Of a DNA stretch of 64,000 nucleotides, positions 44,941 to 52,581 are shown in pieces. Position 1 is the first letter of the stretch, and every line of letters begins with the position of its first letter. Source of the DNA: Candidatus Accumulibacter similis (GTDB taxonomy: Bacteria > Pseudomonadota > Gammaproteobacteria > Burkholderiales > Rhodocyclaceae); the NCBI GenBank assembly GCA_013347225.1, contig CP054595.1, forward strand, positions 496,001 through 560,000, written 5' to 3'. The notes below the pieces were generated by a model. It did no database searches, was not told the DNA's origin, and saw nothing but the letters and a program-made list of their open reading frames with translations. The translations under genes and the position numbers were made by a program.

Positions 44941-45213
44941 CTACACGGTTGCCGGGATGGCGGGGATCGTGGGAAGCTGCAAGCCGTTGCGAGCGGTGGC
45001 GGCGGCGATGGCGGTGCCGAGGCTCTGCCAGGCGGCTTCGCCGCGACGACCGCAGTTCCCTGTGAGGCTGACGAGGCAAGCGAAGGCACGGGACCCCTCT
45101 TCAGATCCGGTGCCGTGGCTGATGGCGCGCCAAACCAACCGGCGCCGCAGTGCCTGTTGGGCGACGTCGTTGGACAGCGGCAGGTCGGGCCCGGCGAATG
45201 GACGCAGGATCAC
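44941..45213 (-). pseudogene. IS66-type transposase C-terminal relic
   Basis: The 90-residue frame begins with a GTG right after an in-frame TAG and reads LPLSNDVAQQALRRRLVWRA, SEEGSRAFACLVSL and RGEAAWQSLGTAIAAA. These are the C-terminal blocks of an IS66-like transposase subgroup (D-LPL-N-A-ALR, SEEG-RAFA, W). The catalytic N-terminal and central parts are gone, so it cannot transpose. It marks an old insertion followed by deletion, between the AI-2E gene and the SH3 protein gene. No terminal inverted repeats were found on either side. Confidence 0.65.
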
Positions 45214-45284
45214 GTCGGCAGGCTAGCGAACAGTGCCAAACCGCCTTTCCACAGTGGCAACTGCCACTGCTTCGCGATCACCGA

Positions 45285-45743
45285 TCACTGTCTTGCCGCC
45301 GACGAGGGCTCGCGCCACTCACGCGGCGGCGGGCGGCGGTCCCAGCGTTTCTGCCAATAGGCCTTGCGTCCGAACCAGTGCTGACGCTGGTAATGGCTGT
45401 CCCAGTATTCGCCGAGAGAGAAATCGGTTTGCGGCAGGCCGAGGTTGGGGCCGCCATTGAGAATGGTGACTGCGCTGCCATTGAACGGGATGGAAAGGAA
45501 GCGAGAGTACACCCAGCCGCGGTCACGACCGGCAGTGACATCACACCACCGCCAGTTGGCGACACAGCCGACAACCGTCACCCTTGTCCCGCTCAAGAGC
45601 CAAGTGACGGTCGGGAAGTTCTTTTCGGGTCCCGCGCGGACATTGACAGAGGTTGTCGTGGTCGCAGTCAGTTCCGCCGCAGCAGAAAGGCACGAGGTAC
45701 CGGCGAGGGCCAGTGCGAGCACCAATTTCAGAGGCCTGAGCAT
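45285..45743 (-). CDS. Secreted bacterial SH3-domain protein
   Basis: This 152-residue protein has a signal peptide ending near SAAAELTA and an SH3_3-type domain (about 25-90): TTTTSVNVRAGPEKNFPTV, then LLSGTRVTVVGCVANWRWCDV and GRDRGWVYSRFLSI. These are the typical beta-strands of bacterial SH3 domains that bind cell-wall peptides. The C-terminus is rich in Trp/Arg/Tyr (SHYQRQHWFGRKAYWQKRW). The ATG at 45743 has AGGA 7 bases upstream; an ATG two codons earlier is less likely. It may bind peptidoglycan; no partner gene is evident. Confidence 0.8.
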   Translation of the reverse strand: MLRPLKLVLALALAGTSCLSAAAELTATTTTSVNVRAGPEKNFPTVTWLLSGTRVTVVGCVANWRWCDVTAGRDRGWVYSRFLSIPFNGSAVTILNGGPNLGLPQTDFSLGEYWDSHYQRQHWFGRKAYWQKRWDRRPPPREWREPSSAARQ

Positions 45744-46264
45744 AGACATCCTGTCGAAGGTTGATTCAATCTTGGCGCCACGACTGCCCACCACCGGCAG
45801 CGCCTTCGCAGACTCGTCGGCGGAGACCGCCCGAAGCGGTTGGCTCGTTGCCGCTTACCGGAATGGCATATGGCGGCCAAGTCACTGGCGCATGCCGGCG
45901 AAAGGGATGGAAATTCGAGAACCTGAGAGAAATTATCCTTGATCGCCGCGGCACCGGTCAACGTGAGTTTCCATCATGGATCGAGGCCCAGGAGGCGCGC
46001 AAGCCGTGCCCGCCGTTCGGCCCGGGGTCCCAGTCCTGCCCCAGGCTCGCGCGCCAGCGCTGGCGAAGCGGGATCCGCTTGCGGTCAGCGTCGCTGAACA
46101 ACGAGTGGCACCACCGACCATGCCCGGCACGGGATCGGCTGCGGCGTGCGCGCAGGGAGGGATCCGCGCCGGCAGGGGGCGCGCGGGAAGCCGCGTCCGG
46201 GCTGCCGCCAAGCCAGTGCTGACGCACGGCCGACGTTCGCCTGTACGGCTGTCGGCGAAGTTTT
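45744..46264. other. 521-base stretch without a supported gene
   Basis: The region lies between the SH3-protein start and the stop of the dikinase-like gene, both on the minus strand. It should hold the SH3-gene promoter and any terminator of the dikinase operon. The frames present have no recognisable product. Confidence 0.5.
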
Positions 46265-47926
46265 TCAGGCGGCGCGCGCGACTGCAGTCGTATCGATCGC
46301 GCTGTCGGCGGCGAGCCCACGGCGCCACTTCTCCACCTGCTGCAACAAGTCGTCCGGCCTCCTCCGGACCACTTCCGGCCTGCCCGCATGGATGCGGCCG
46401 TCGTTGCCGTCAAGGCACAGCCAGTCGCCCTCGGCGAGGTCGTGGCTGCCAATCCGGCAGCGGCGCGCCTGCGGGTCGACCACCAGTTCGCGGCAGCCGA
46501 CCAGGCAGACCTTGCCGAGCTGTCTCGCCACCACCGCTGCATGTGAGGTGCGGCCACCGAGGGCGGTCAGGATACCGGCGCTGATCGCTATCCCGGCGAT
46601 GTCCGCCGTCGCGGTTTCGTGGCGCACCAGCAGCACGGGATCGCCGGCCGCTGCCAGCCGCTCCGCGGCTTCGACGTCGAGAACCAGGCGACCGACGGCG
46701 ATGCCGATTCCTGCCGGGGTCGCGCTGGCCAGGAGCTGCAGTTCGTCCGGTCGTGCCAGTGTGACTTCCTCGATGGCGGCCACGTCGATTCCCTGCAGTT
46801 GCACCAATGCCGCTGCGGGATCGATCAGTCCGGCGGCCACCATTTCGACTGCGATGCGCAGGGCCGCCAGTGGCGTCCGCTTGGCGGCGCGCGTCTGCAG
46901 CATGAACAGCCTGCCATCCTCGACCGTGAACTCGAACTCCTGCGCGTCGCCGAACTCCACCTCGAGCTTCACGGCGATCGCCTCGATCTCGCGCCGGGTG
47001 TCCGGTAAGAGTTTCGCCAGTGGCACCTCGTCCGCCAGCGCGTGCCTACCCGAGACCACGTCCTCACCCTGCGCATTGAACAGGAAATCCATGTCGAGCT
47101 CGTTGGCTCCGGTCGACGGGTCGCGCGAGAAGGCCACACCAGCACCCGACATGCCCCCGGCGTTGCCGAAGACCATGCGCTGCACCGTCACTGCCGTCCC
47201 CGGCGAGTCACCGATGTTGCGCGCCCGGCGATAGCTTACGGCCTTCTCCGCCTGCCATGAACGAACCACCGCCACTGCCGCCTGCTCGAGTTGCCGCATC
47301 GGGTCCTGCGGAAACGGTGCGCCGGTGAGTTCCTGGAAGAGCGCCAGATAGTCGCGCGTCAGCGCGGCGAGACTGCGAAAATCGATCTCGCGCGGGCTGC
47401 CGGCGCCGCAGGCGCGCATGCACTCCTCGAGACCGCTGGCGAAGGCGCTTGCCGGGCAATCGTGCACCACCTCGGCGAAGCCCTGCACGAGGCGGCGGTA
47501 ACAGTCCCAGGCCAGGCGCGGATTGCCGGTGCTGCGGATGATCGCGTCGACCGTCAGATCGTTGACGCCGACGTCGAGCAGCGTTTCCATCATCCCGGGC
47601 ATCGATATCGGCGCGCCGCTGCGAACCGAGACGAGCAGCGGCCGCCGCCGCGCGCCGAAACCGAGCCCGCTCTCCCGTTCGATGTGGCGGATCCCGTCGG
47701 CGAGTGCGTCACGCAATTCGCTCGTTGCGCCGCCTGCGGCGGTGACGGCCTGCCTGGCGAGACCGGTGGAGACGACGAAGCCCTGCGGGACCGGCAGCCC
47801 GGCAGCGGTCATCGCCACCAGGTTGAAGGCCTTGAAGCCCATTTCGTCTACGCTGCCCGTTCGCGACGCGGCCACCTTGCCGCCGAACAGGAACACCGGG
47901 CGTGGTGATGCAGATGCTGCAGCCAT
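46265..47926 (-). CDS. Half-length pyruvate-phosphate-dikinase-like protein (ATP-grasp + phosphohistidine domains)
   Basis: This 553-residue protein matches only the first 60% of PPDK (about 880). The ATP-binding part has GLPVPQGFVVST (44-54), SVRSGAPISMPGMMETLLD (100-118), NELDMDFLFNAQGEDVVSG (275-293) and EFTVEDGRLFMLQTR (332-346). The swivelling domain has the intact phosphohistidine motif GGRTSHAAVVARQLG with His462. The C-terminal PEP/pyruvate barrel is absent, and the usual GGKGANL loop reads MGFKAFNL (29-36). It can therefore plausibly phosphorylate its own histidine from ATP but must pass phosphate to another protein or small molecule. AGGAG precedes ATG 47926. It lies 12 bases after the PhoU-fusion gene, clearly in one operon. 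Confidence 0.85.
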   Translation of the reverse strand: MAAASASPRPVFLFGGKVAASRTGSVDEMGFKAFNLVAMTAAGLPVPQGFVVSTGLARQAVTAAGGATSELRDALADGIRHIERESGLGFGARRRPLLVSVRSGAPISMPGMMETLLDVGVNDLTVDAIIRSTGNPRLAWDCYRRLVQGFAEVVHDCPASAFASGLEECMRACGAGSPREIDFRSLAALTRDYLALFQELTGAPFPQDPMRQLEQAAVAVVRSWQAEKAVSYRRARNIGDSPGTAVTVQRMVFGNAGGMSGAGVAFSRDPSTGANELDMDFLFNAQGEDVVSGRHALADEVPLAKLLPDTRREIEAIAVKLEVEFGDAQEFEFTVEDGRLFMLQTRAAKRTPLAALRIAVEMVAAGLIDPAAALVQLQGIDVAAIEEVTLARPDELQLLASATPAGIGIAVGRLVLDVEAAERLAAAGDPVLLVRHETATADIAGIAISAGILTALGGRTSHAAVVARQLGKVCLVGCRELVVDPQARRCRIGSHDLAEGDWLCLDGNDGRIHAGRPEVVRRRPDDLLQQVEKWRRGLAADSAIDTTAVARAA

Positions 47927-47938
47927 GATGTCATTCTC

Positions 47939-49879
47939 CTAGTGTGCGGCAACTTCGCTCAGTGCGTGGTCGCGGAACTTCAGGGCGACGCGCATCAGCT
48001 CGTCTGCCGCCTGTTCGAGGCTCTTGCCGGTCTCCGCCAGGACATGGAGCTCGCGGAAGTTGCCGGCGCGGGCCAGCAGCGCGGCCTCGGCCGCGCGCTC
48101 GGCGTCGTCGCATTGATGCTCGAGGGCGACGATGCGGTGCACACCGGCGAGCAGGTCCTGGATGTCTTCGCGTGACGCTCCGTCACGACCACTGCGGGCG
48201 GTGGCAACGACCTTGACGTACTCCTGGGCGGCGGCCAGGACCAGCCGCGTCAGCGTCTCGAGCTGGCGGCAAAGCTCGCCGCCGCTTTCCGCGGGCAGGG
48301 TCGTCAGGCGGAAGGCCGCATCCTCGAGGCAGTCGACGACCTCGTCGGCAGCTTCGATGAGCTGCGTCACAAAGGCCGCCGGGTCGCTGCGGCGCATCGC
48401 CAGCCGTGCCGACTGGACCAATTCGTCGGCCTGCGACTCCCACGCCTTGGCGCGCTCGGCGTTGTTGCCGAAGTGCCGCTGCCAGTCGGCCAGGCGGGCG
48501 CGCAGCAGACAGTCGCGCAGGCCCGCAGCCACCTCCCAGGTCAGCGCCGCGTGCTCGGCCGCCATGTCCAGCAACCGCTCTTCCGCGCTGCGGAAGAAGC
48601 GCGACAGTTCGACGACCACCTCGTCCTCGATGAGCAGGATCTGCTTGCCTTCGCGCAATCCGAGCGTGGCCGTGCGGAAGACGAACTGCATGAACTGCCG
48701 CGCCAGATGGCGCGGCAGCACGTCGTGCAGGAAGAGGCCGGGTCGGTAATCGCCCTTCGCCGCGAGCGCCAGCCCGCGATAGATCAGTTCCTCGCCCCCG
48801 CACTTGAGGAAGCCCATGTGTCCGATGTCCTCGTCGGCCGCCCATTTCAGCAGCTCGGCCGCGTCGGCCTTGCCGAGCAGGCTGCGCAGCCGTTTGCGCG
48901 CTCTGTTCCAGTCGATCAGGAAGACCAGCCGGGAACCGAGAAAGGTGAGAAAGTCGAGCAGCCCATCGCGGTCGCCGGCCTCATGGCGCGCAACCGCGAG
49001 GTGATAGAGGCCGTCGTCCATGGCGCCGTCGTGGCGCGACAGGATGTCATCCCAGCGTACGTCCCAGCACGCGAACAGCGAAGCGAAGAAGTTCAGTCGC
49101 TGCAGGTGCACATCCGAGTACAGCGTCGTCACCCTCAGGTCGTCGACACGGATCACCAGGACATGCGCGTCGGTCGTGCCGATGTCGTTCTGGATCACCA
49201 CCACCCCGCCCGAACGTGCGGCAGTCGTGCCGAGTCCCGGATGATCGAACTTCAGCGGTGCCGTGCGCCTGACCCCTTGCATGAAGGCCGCGACGAGTTC
49301 GCGATCGTCGTCCGCCAGACCGTAGGTCATCGCGTCGTCCACCAATTCGGTCGCCAGAGCCGCCTGCAGGACGTTGAGCTCCCTGTGCAGGTCCATCACC
49401 AGCAGATGCAGGCTGTCACCATGGTGGCGGTCGGCACGCGTCATGGCGTCGATGCACTCGGCTTCGATCATGTCGTCCTCAGTCGTGGCCGCCACCGCGA
49501 GCGATGCCAGTCGCTCGCCGTAGCTGCTGCTCACCTCGCCGTCGGCGACTGCCGCCAGCGGTGCGATCATCTCGCGTACCGCGGCCAGCAGCTGGCACAC
49601 GATCGCCCCCGAGTGCGGAACCAGGTACGGGCCTTCTGGACTGCGCCGCGCCGCAGCGACCACCTGGTCGAGTTCGGGCTGATCGACGGACGATGCGATG
49701 CGCTCCTCGCGCAGTGTGGAGAAGGGGCGCTCGAGGTTGTCGGCGCGCAAGCGTGCGCCCTGCAGCAGCGAGAAGTAGTACTTGGCGCGGTCGTTGGCGG
49801 TCAGCGCATCGTTGACCAGCGTCGGCAGCAGGAGCGCGTCCTCTCCAAGCGCGCCGACGATCTTGAGCTTTTCAGTCAT
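47939..49879 (-). CDS. 646-residue protein with C-terminal PhoU/DUF47-like domain
   Basis: Residues about 430-646 form a helical PhoU/DUF47-like region. It carries two E-x-x-x-D metal motifs at the right distance (ESQAD, Glu481/Asp485; EHQCD, Glu587/Asp591), the trinuclear-metal signature of PhoU proteins. The first 430 residues match nothing I know; they include a beta-rich block (SGGVVVIQNDIGTTDAHVLVI, 223-243), an aromatic-acidic stretch (NFFASLFACWDVRWDD) and a Gly-rich block (IGHMGFLKCGGEELIYRG). No signal peptide or membrane helix is visible, so it is probably cytoplasmic. The coupled downstream gene encodes a half-length dikinase. Together they suggest phosphate sensing or phosphotransfer. 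The ATG at 49879 is the first after the divergent promoter region. Confidence 0.75.
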   Translation of the reverse strand: MTEKLKIVGALGEDALLLPTLVNDALTANDRAKYYFSLLQGARLRADNLERPFSTLREERIASSVDQPELDQVVAAARRSPEGPYLVPHSGAIVCQLLAAVREMIAPLAAVADGEVSSSYGERLASLAVAATTEDDMIEAECIDAMTRADRHHGDSLHLLVMDLHRELNVLQAALATELVDDAMTYGLADDDRELVAAFMQGVRRTAPLKFDHPGLGTTAARSGGVVVIQNDIGTTDAHVLVIRVDDLRVTTLYSDVHLQRLNFFASLFACWDVRWDDILSRHDGAMDDGLYHLAVARHEAGDRDGLLDFLTFLGSRLVFLIDWNRARKRLRSLLGKADAAELLKWAADEDIGHMGFLKCGGEELIYRGLALAAKGDYRPGLFLHDVLPRHLARQFMQFVFRTATLGLREGKQILLIEDEVVVELSRFFRSAEERLLDMAAEHAALTWEVAAGLRDCLLRARLADWQRHFGNNAERAKAWESQADELVQSARLAMRRSDPAAFVTQLIEAADEVVDCLEDAAFRLTTLPAESGGELCRQLETLTRLVLAAAQEYVKVVATARSGRDGASREDIQDLLAGVHRIVALEHQCDDAERAAEAALLARAGNFRELHVLAETGKSLEQAADELMRVALKFRDHALSEVAAH

Positions 49880-50180
49880 GTGTAAGGACCTGGTGACGGG
49901 ACCGGTGCACAATGCACGGCCTGTGTTGCAGCCCGATGTCTTCGCGGTTGCGGATCGATGACGATGGTGCCGCCGGCTGTGGCCGAGTGCCGGGAAACGC
50001 CGCAAGCCGGGCGACCGGGCGACGCTGCCGCTGCGAGCGACGATTCGCCAGTCCCTCGCGGGCGCACACCGTTCCCCGCCATGGATGGCGGATGATGTCC
50101 GCTTCGCGTCCGGCGACGGTATCGCCATCCTCTCTGGCTGGCGTTAAGCTGGCGGTGTTCACATTGATCGAGGTGCAGAA
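49880..50180. other. 301-base divergent intergenic stretch
   Basis: The stretch separates the PhoU-fusion operon (minus) and the DUF1272 operon (plus), so it should contain two promoters. I could not pick a reliable promoter or a Pho-box-like repeat by eye. Confidence 0.5.
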
Positions 50181-50390
50181 ATGTCCGCAGCAGGGGTTTC
50201 CGGCGAGCGCCGCGCCGCACTCGTCGCCATCGACGCGACTCTGACCTCGGCCATGACGCGCCCATGCAACGGCCCCACCGTCCCGCCGGCGGAGATCAAG
50301 GATCACAGCGAGCTGGTGCTTGCCGGGCGCTTTGCGCCCGTGCCGGGCGTAGACGAATGCCTGCAGGATCCGGGAGAAGCGCGTGCTTGA
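50181..50390 (+). CDS. Hypothetical 69-residue protein coupled to the DUF1272 gene
   Basis: ATG 50181 has GAGGTG 6 bases upstream, and the frame ends 8 bases inside the next gene, an arrangement typical of translational coupling. The product (MSAAGVSGERRAALVAIDAT at the start, ELVLAGRFAPVPGVDECLQD near the end) has no signal, helix or family match that I recognise. It may be a true small protein or a leader for the DUF1272-EamA-GlxA operon. The frame is also open by chance in this GC-rich sequence, so confidence is low. Confidence 0.35.
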   Translation: MSAAGVSGERRAALVAIDATLTSAMTRPCNGPTVPPAEIKDHSELVLAGRFAPVPGVDECLQDPGEARA

Positions 50391-50658
50391 ACTGCGCCCG
50401 AACTGCGAGGCCTGCGACCGTGACCTGCCGGCGGACTCGAGCGAGGCGATGATCTGCTCGTTCGAATGCACCTTCTGCGCTGCCTGCGCCCAGTCACGAC
50501 TGGGCGGGCGTTGCCCCAACTGCCGCGGCGAACTGCTGCGTCGTCCGCGGCGACCGGCGGACGGCCTGGCGCGTCACCCGGCGTCCACGCGGCGCGTCTA
50601 CAAGCCGGCGGCGGTTGTCGGCAGCGGCGACAGGCCCGGGAACCATGCAGCCGCGTGA
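50383..50658 (+). CDS. DUF1272 zinc-ribbon-like protein
   Basis: This 91-residue protein is a clear DUF1272 member: it begins LELRPNCEACDRDLPADS and continues EAMICSFECTFCAACA and CPNCRGELLRRPRRP. Four Cys pairs (CEAC, CSF-ECTFC, CAAC, CPNC) can bind zinc ions. The family occurs next to LysR/AraC regulators and small-molecule permeases, but its role is unknown. The start is GTG at 50383 with GGGAG upstream. The last 14 bases overlap the EamA gene, so the operon is tightly coupled. The C-terminal 25 residues are basic and low in complexity. Confidence 0.9.
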   Translation: MLELRPNCEACDRDLPADSSEAMICSFECTFCAACAQSRLGGRCPNCRGELLRRPRRPADGLARHPASTRRVYKPAAVVGSGDRPGNHAAA

Positions 50659-51535
50659 CTTGGTGCTGGCGCTGCTGGTGGTGACGGTCTGGGGCCTCAA
50701 CTTTTCCGTCATCCGCATCGGGGTTGCCGACGTGCCGCCGCTGTTGCTGGGCGCGCTGCGTTTCCTGCTCGCGGCCTTCCCGGCGCTGCTCTTCCTGCGC
50801 CCACCGAAGGTTCCGTGGCGCCTCTATCTGGCCTACGGCATGACCATTTCGGTCGGACAGTTCGCCTTCCTGTTCTCGGCCATCCACCTCGGCATGCCGT
50901 CGGGCCTTGCTTCGCTGGTCCTGCAGTCACAGGCCTTCCTGACGATGGTCTTCGCCACCTTCTGGCTCAACGAGCGCTGGCGGGGCCACCAGCTCGGCGG
51001 ACTGCTGCTGGCAGCGGGTGGCCTGGCGCTGATCGGTTCGGCGCATGGCCTGACGATGCCCCTGGCAGGCTTTCTCCTGACGCTCGCCGCCGCCACGATG
51101 TGGGCGATTGGCAACATCGTCACCCGTGCCGTGAGCCACTGCGGGCCGATCAACCAACTCGCCTTCGTCGTCTGGGCCAGCCTCGTGCCACCGCTGCCCT
51201 TCCTCGTGCTGTCGTTGCTGCTCGAGGGGCTGCCGGCGATCGACGCGGCGATCGGCGCCTTGAGCCTCCGCTCCTTCGCCGCGGTGGCCTATCTCGCATG
51301 GGCAGCGACGCTGCTCGGGTACGGTCTGTGGACGCGTCTGCTCGCCCGTTACCCGGTCAACCAAGTTGCGCCGTTCAGCCTGCTGGTGCCGTTGGTCGGG
51401 CTGACGACCGGCTGGCTGGCGTTTGGCGAGACGCTGCAACCGGTCCACTTCGCCGGTGCCGCGCTGCTGATGCTGGGCCTCGCCATCAACCTGTTCGGCC
51501 GCCGCCTGCTGGTCCGGGTCGGAGTGCGACCATGA
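50645..51535 (+). CDS. EamA/DMT-family small-molecule exporter
   Basis: This 296-residue protein has ten membrane helices in two five-helix EamA repeats. The first repeat starts LALLVVTVWGLNFSVIRIGV and includes GALRFLLAAFPALLF; the second has AATMWAIGNIVTRAVSH and PVNQVAPFSLLVPLVGLTTGWLAFGE. The W-G-NF opening and the P-xx-LVP-LVG-xx-GE block resemble E. coli EamA, an O-acetylserine/cysteine exporter, although amino-acid specificity is only inferred. It overlaps DUF1272 by 14 bases and the GlxA-type regulator gene by 4 (ATGA), so all three are one operon. Confidence 0.92.
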   Translation: MQPRDLVLALLVVTVWGLNFSVIRIGVADVPPLLLGALRFLLAAFPALLFLRPPKVPWRLYLAYGMTISVGQFAFLFSAIHLGMPSGLASLVLQSQAFLTMVFATFWLNERWRGHQLGGLLLAAGGLALIGSAHGLTMPLAGFLLTLAAATMWAIGNIVTRAVSHCGPINQLAFVVWASLVPPLPFLVLSLLLEGLPAIDAAIGALSLRSFAAVAYLAWAATLLGYGLWTRLLARYPVNQVAPFSLLVPLVGLTTGWLAFGETLQPVHFAGAALLMLGLAINLFGRRLLVRVGVRP

Positions 51536-52497
51536 CGCTGTCGGTGTGGTTCGTCGTCACCCCGAACGTCCTGCTGCTCGACTACGTCGGGCCCGCGGAG
51601 ACTCTGCGCATGGCCGCCGAGATGGGCGGCGACTTCCTTCTCCACCACGTCGCGCCGACGCCGCGCCTCGCCACCTCGCTAACTGTCGACATCGCAGGAA
51701 TGAGTGCGCTGCCGCCCGAACTGCCGTCGCACAGCTTGGTCGTCGTCACCGGCAACGCCTGCGAAGTGGAGGACTACGCGCGGCCGGAAGCGCTCGCCGT
51801 CGTCGACTGGCTGCGCCGCGCGCCACGCGCCGACACCTGCATCGCCAGCATCTGCTCCGGCGCATTGCTGCTGGCTGCTGCTGGCCTGCTCGACCATCGC
51901 CAGTGCACGACCCACCACAGCCTGATCGACGATCTGCGGGTGGCGGCACCGACTGCACTGGTGCAGGAGAACCGGATCTTTGTCGAGGACGGACCGGTGC
52001 TGACCAGCGCCGGCATCACTACCGGCATCGACCTGGCGCTATACCTGATCGAGCGCCATGCGGGTGCCGCGCTGGCCGCGCGGGTCGCGCGCCGTCTGGT
52101 CGTCTACCTGCGCCGCAGCGGCCATGACGAGCAACTTTCCCCATGGCTGAGCCATCGCAACCACCTGCATCCGGCCGTGCATCGCGCGCAGGACGCCATT
52201 GCGAGCGAACCGCTGCGAGCCTGGACGCTGGCTGAACTGGCCCAACGGGCGCACGTCAGCGAGCGGCACCTGACGCGACTGTTTGCCGAACACGCCGGCA
52301 TCGGTGTCACCGCTTACCAGCAGCACCTTCGGATTGCGCGTGCCCGCGAACTGCTTGGCGATCGGCGGCTGTCGGTCGAGCGCGTCGCCGAACTGAGCGG
52401 CTTCAATTCGGCACGCGACTTCCGCCGCGTGTGGCGACGCCACGAAGGCACTGCCCCGAGTGCGCGGCGAGGGAAGGCAACGAGCGCGGGCTGCTAG
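51532..52497 (+). CDS. GlxA-family AraC-type transcription regulator
   Basis: This 321-residue protein has an N-terminal DJ-1/PfpI-like domain (about 1-180) with LLDYVGPAETLRMAAEMGG and the elbow CIASICSGALLLAAAGLLD, in which the nucleophile cysteine is retained. A C-terminal AraC helix-turn-helix pair follows: WTLAELAQRAHVSERHLTRLF and SVERVAELSGFNSARDFRRVW. GlxA-type regulators sense small amino or quaternary-amine compounds. Here it is the last gene of the DUF1272-EamA operon and probably regulates it. The start is ATG at 51532, overlapping the exporter stop. Confidence 0.93.
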   Translation: MTLSVWFVVTPNVLLLDYVGPAETLRMAAEMGGDFLLHHVAPTPRLATSLTVDIAGMSALPPELPSHSLVVVTGNACEVEDYARPEALAVVDWLRRAPRADTCIASICSGALLLAAAGLLDHRQCTTHHSLIDDLRVAAPTALVQENRIFVEDGPVLTSAGITTGIDLALYLIERHAGAALAARVARRLVVYLRRSGHDEQLSPWLSHRNHLHPAVHRAQDAIASEPLRAWTLAELAQRAHVSERHLTRLFAEHAGIGVTAYQQHLRIARARELLGDRRLSVERVAELSGFNSARDFRRVWRRHEGTAPSARRGKATSAGC

Positions 52498-52534
52498 CCG
52501 TCCGTCTGTCTCGTTGCTCAGCAGCGCCGGCCGC

Positions 52535-52563
52535 AGCAGCGTCCCCGCGGCGACAACGCTGCT
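52535..52563. terminator. Inverted repeat between convergent operons
   Basis: AGCAGCGT at 52535-52542 and ACGCTGCT at 52556-52563 are perfect complements with a 13-base loop. They lie between the stop of the GlxA regulator (52497) and the stop of the minus-strand RND pump (52582). No T-run is present on either side, so termination strength is uncertain. Confidence 0.3.
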
Positions 52564-52581
52564 CGTATGGCGACGCGACGG

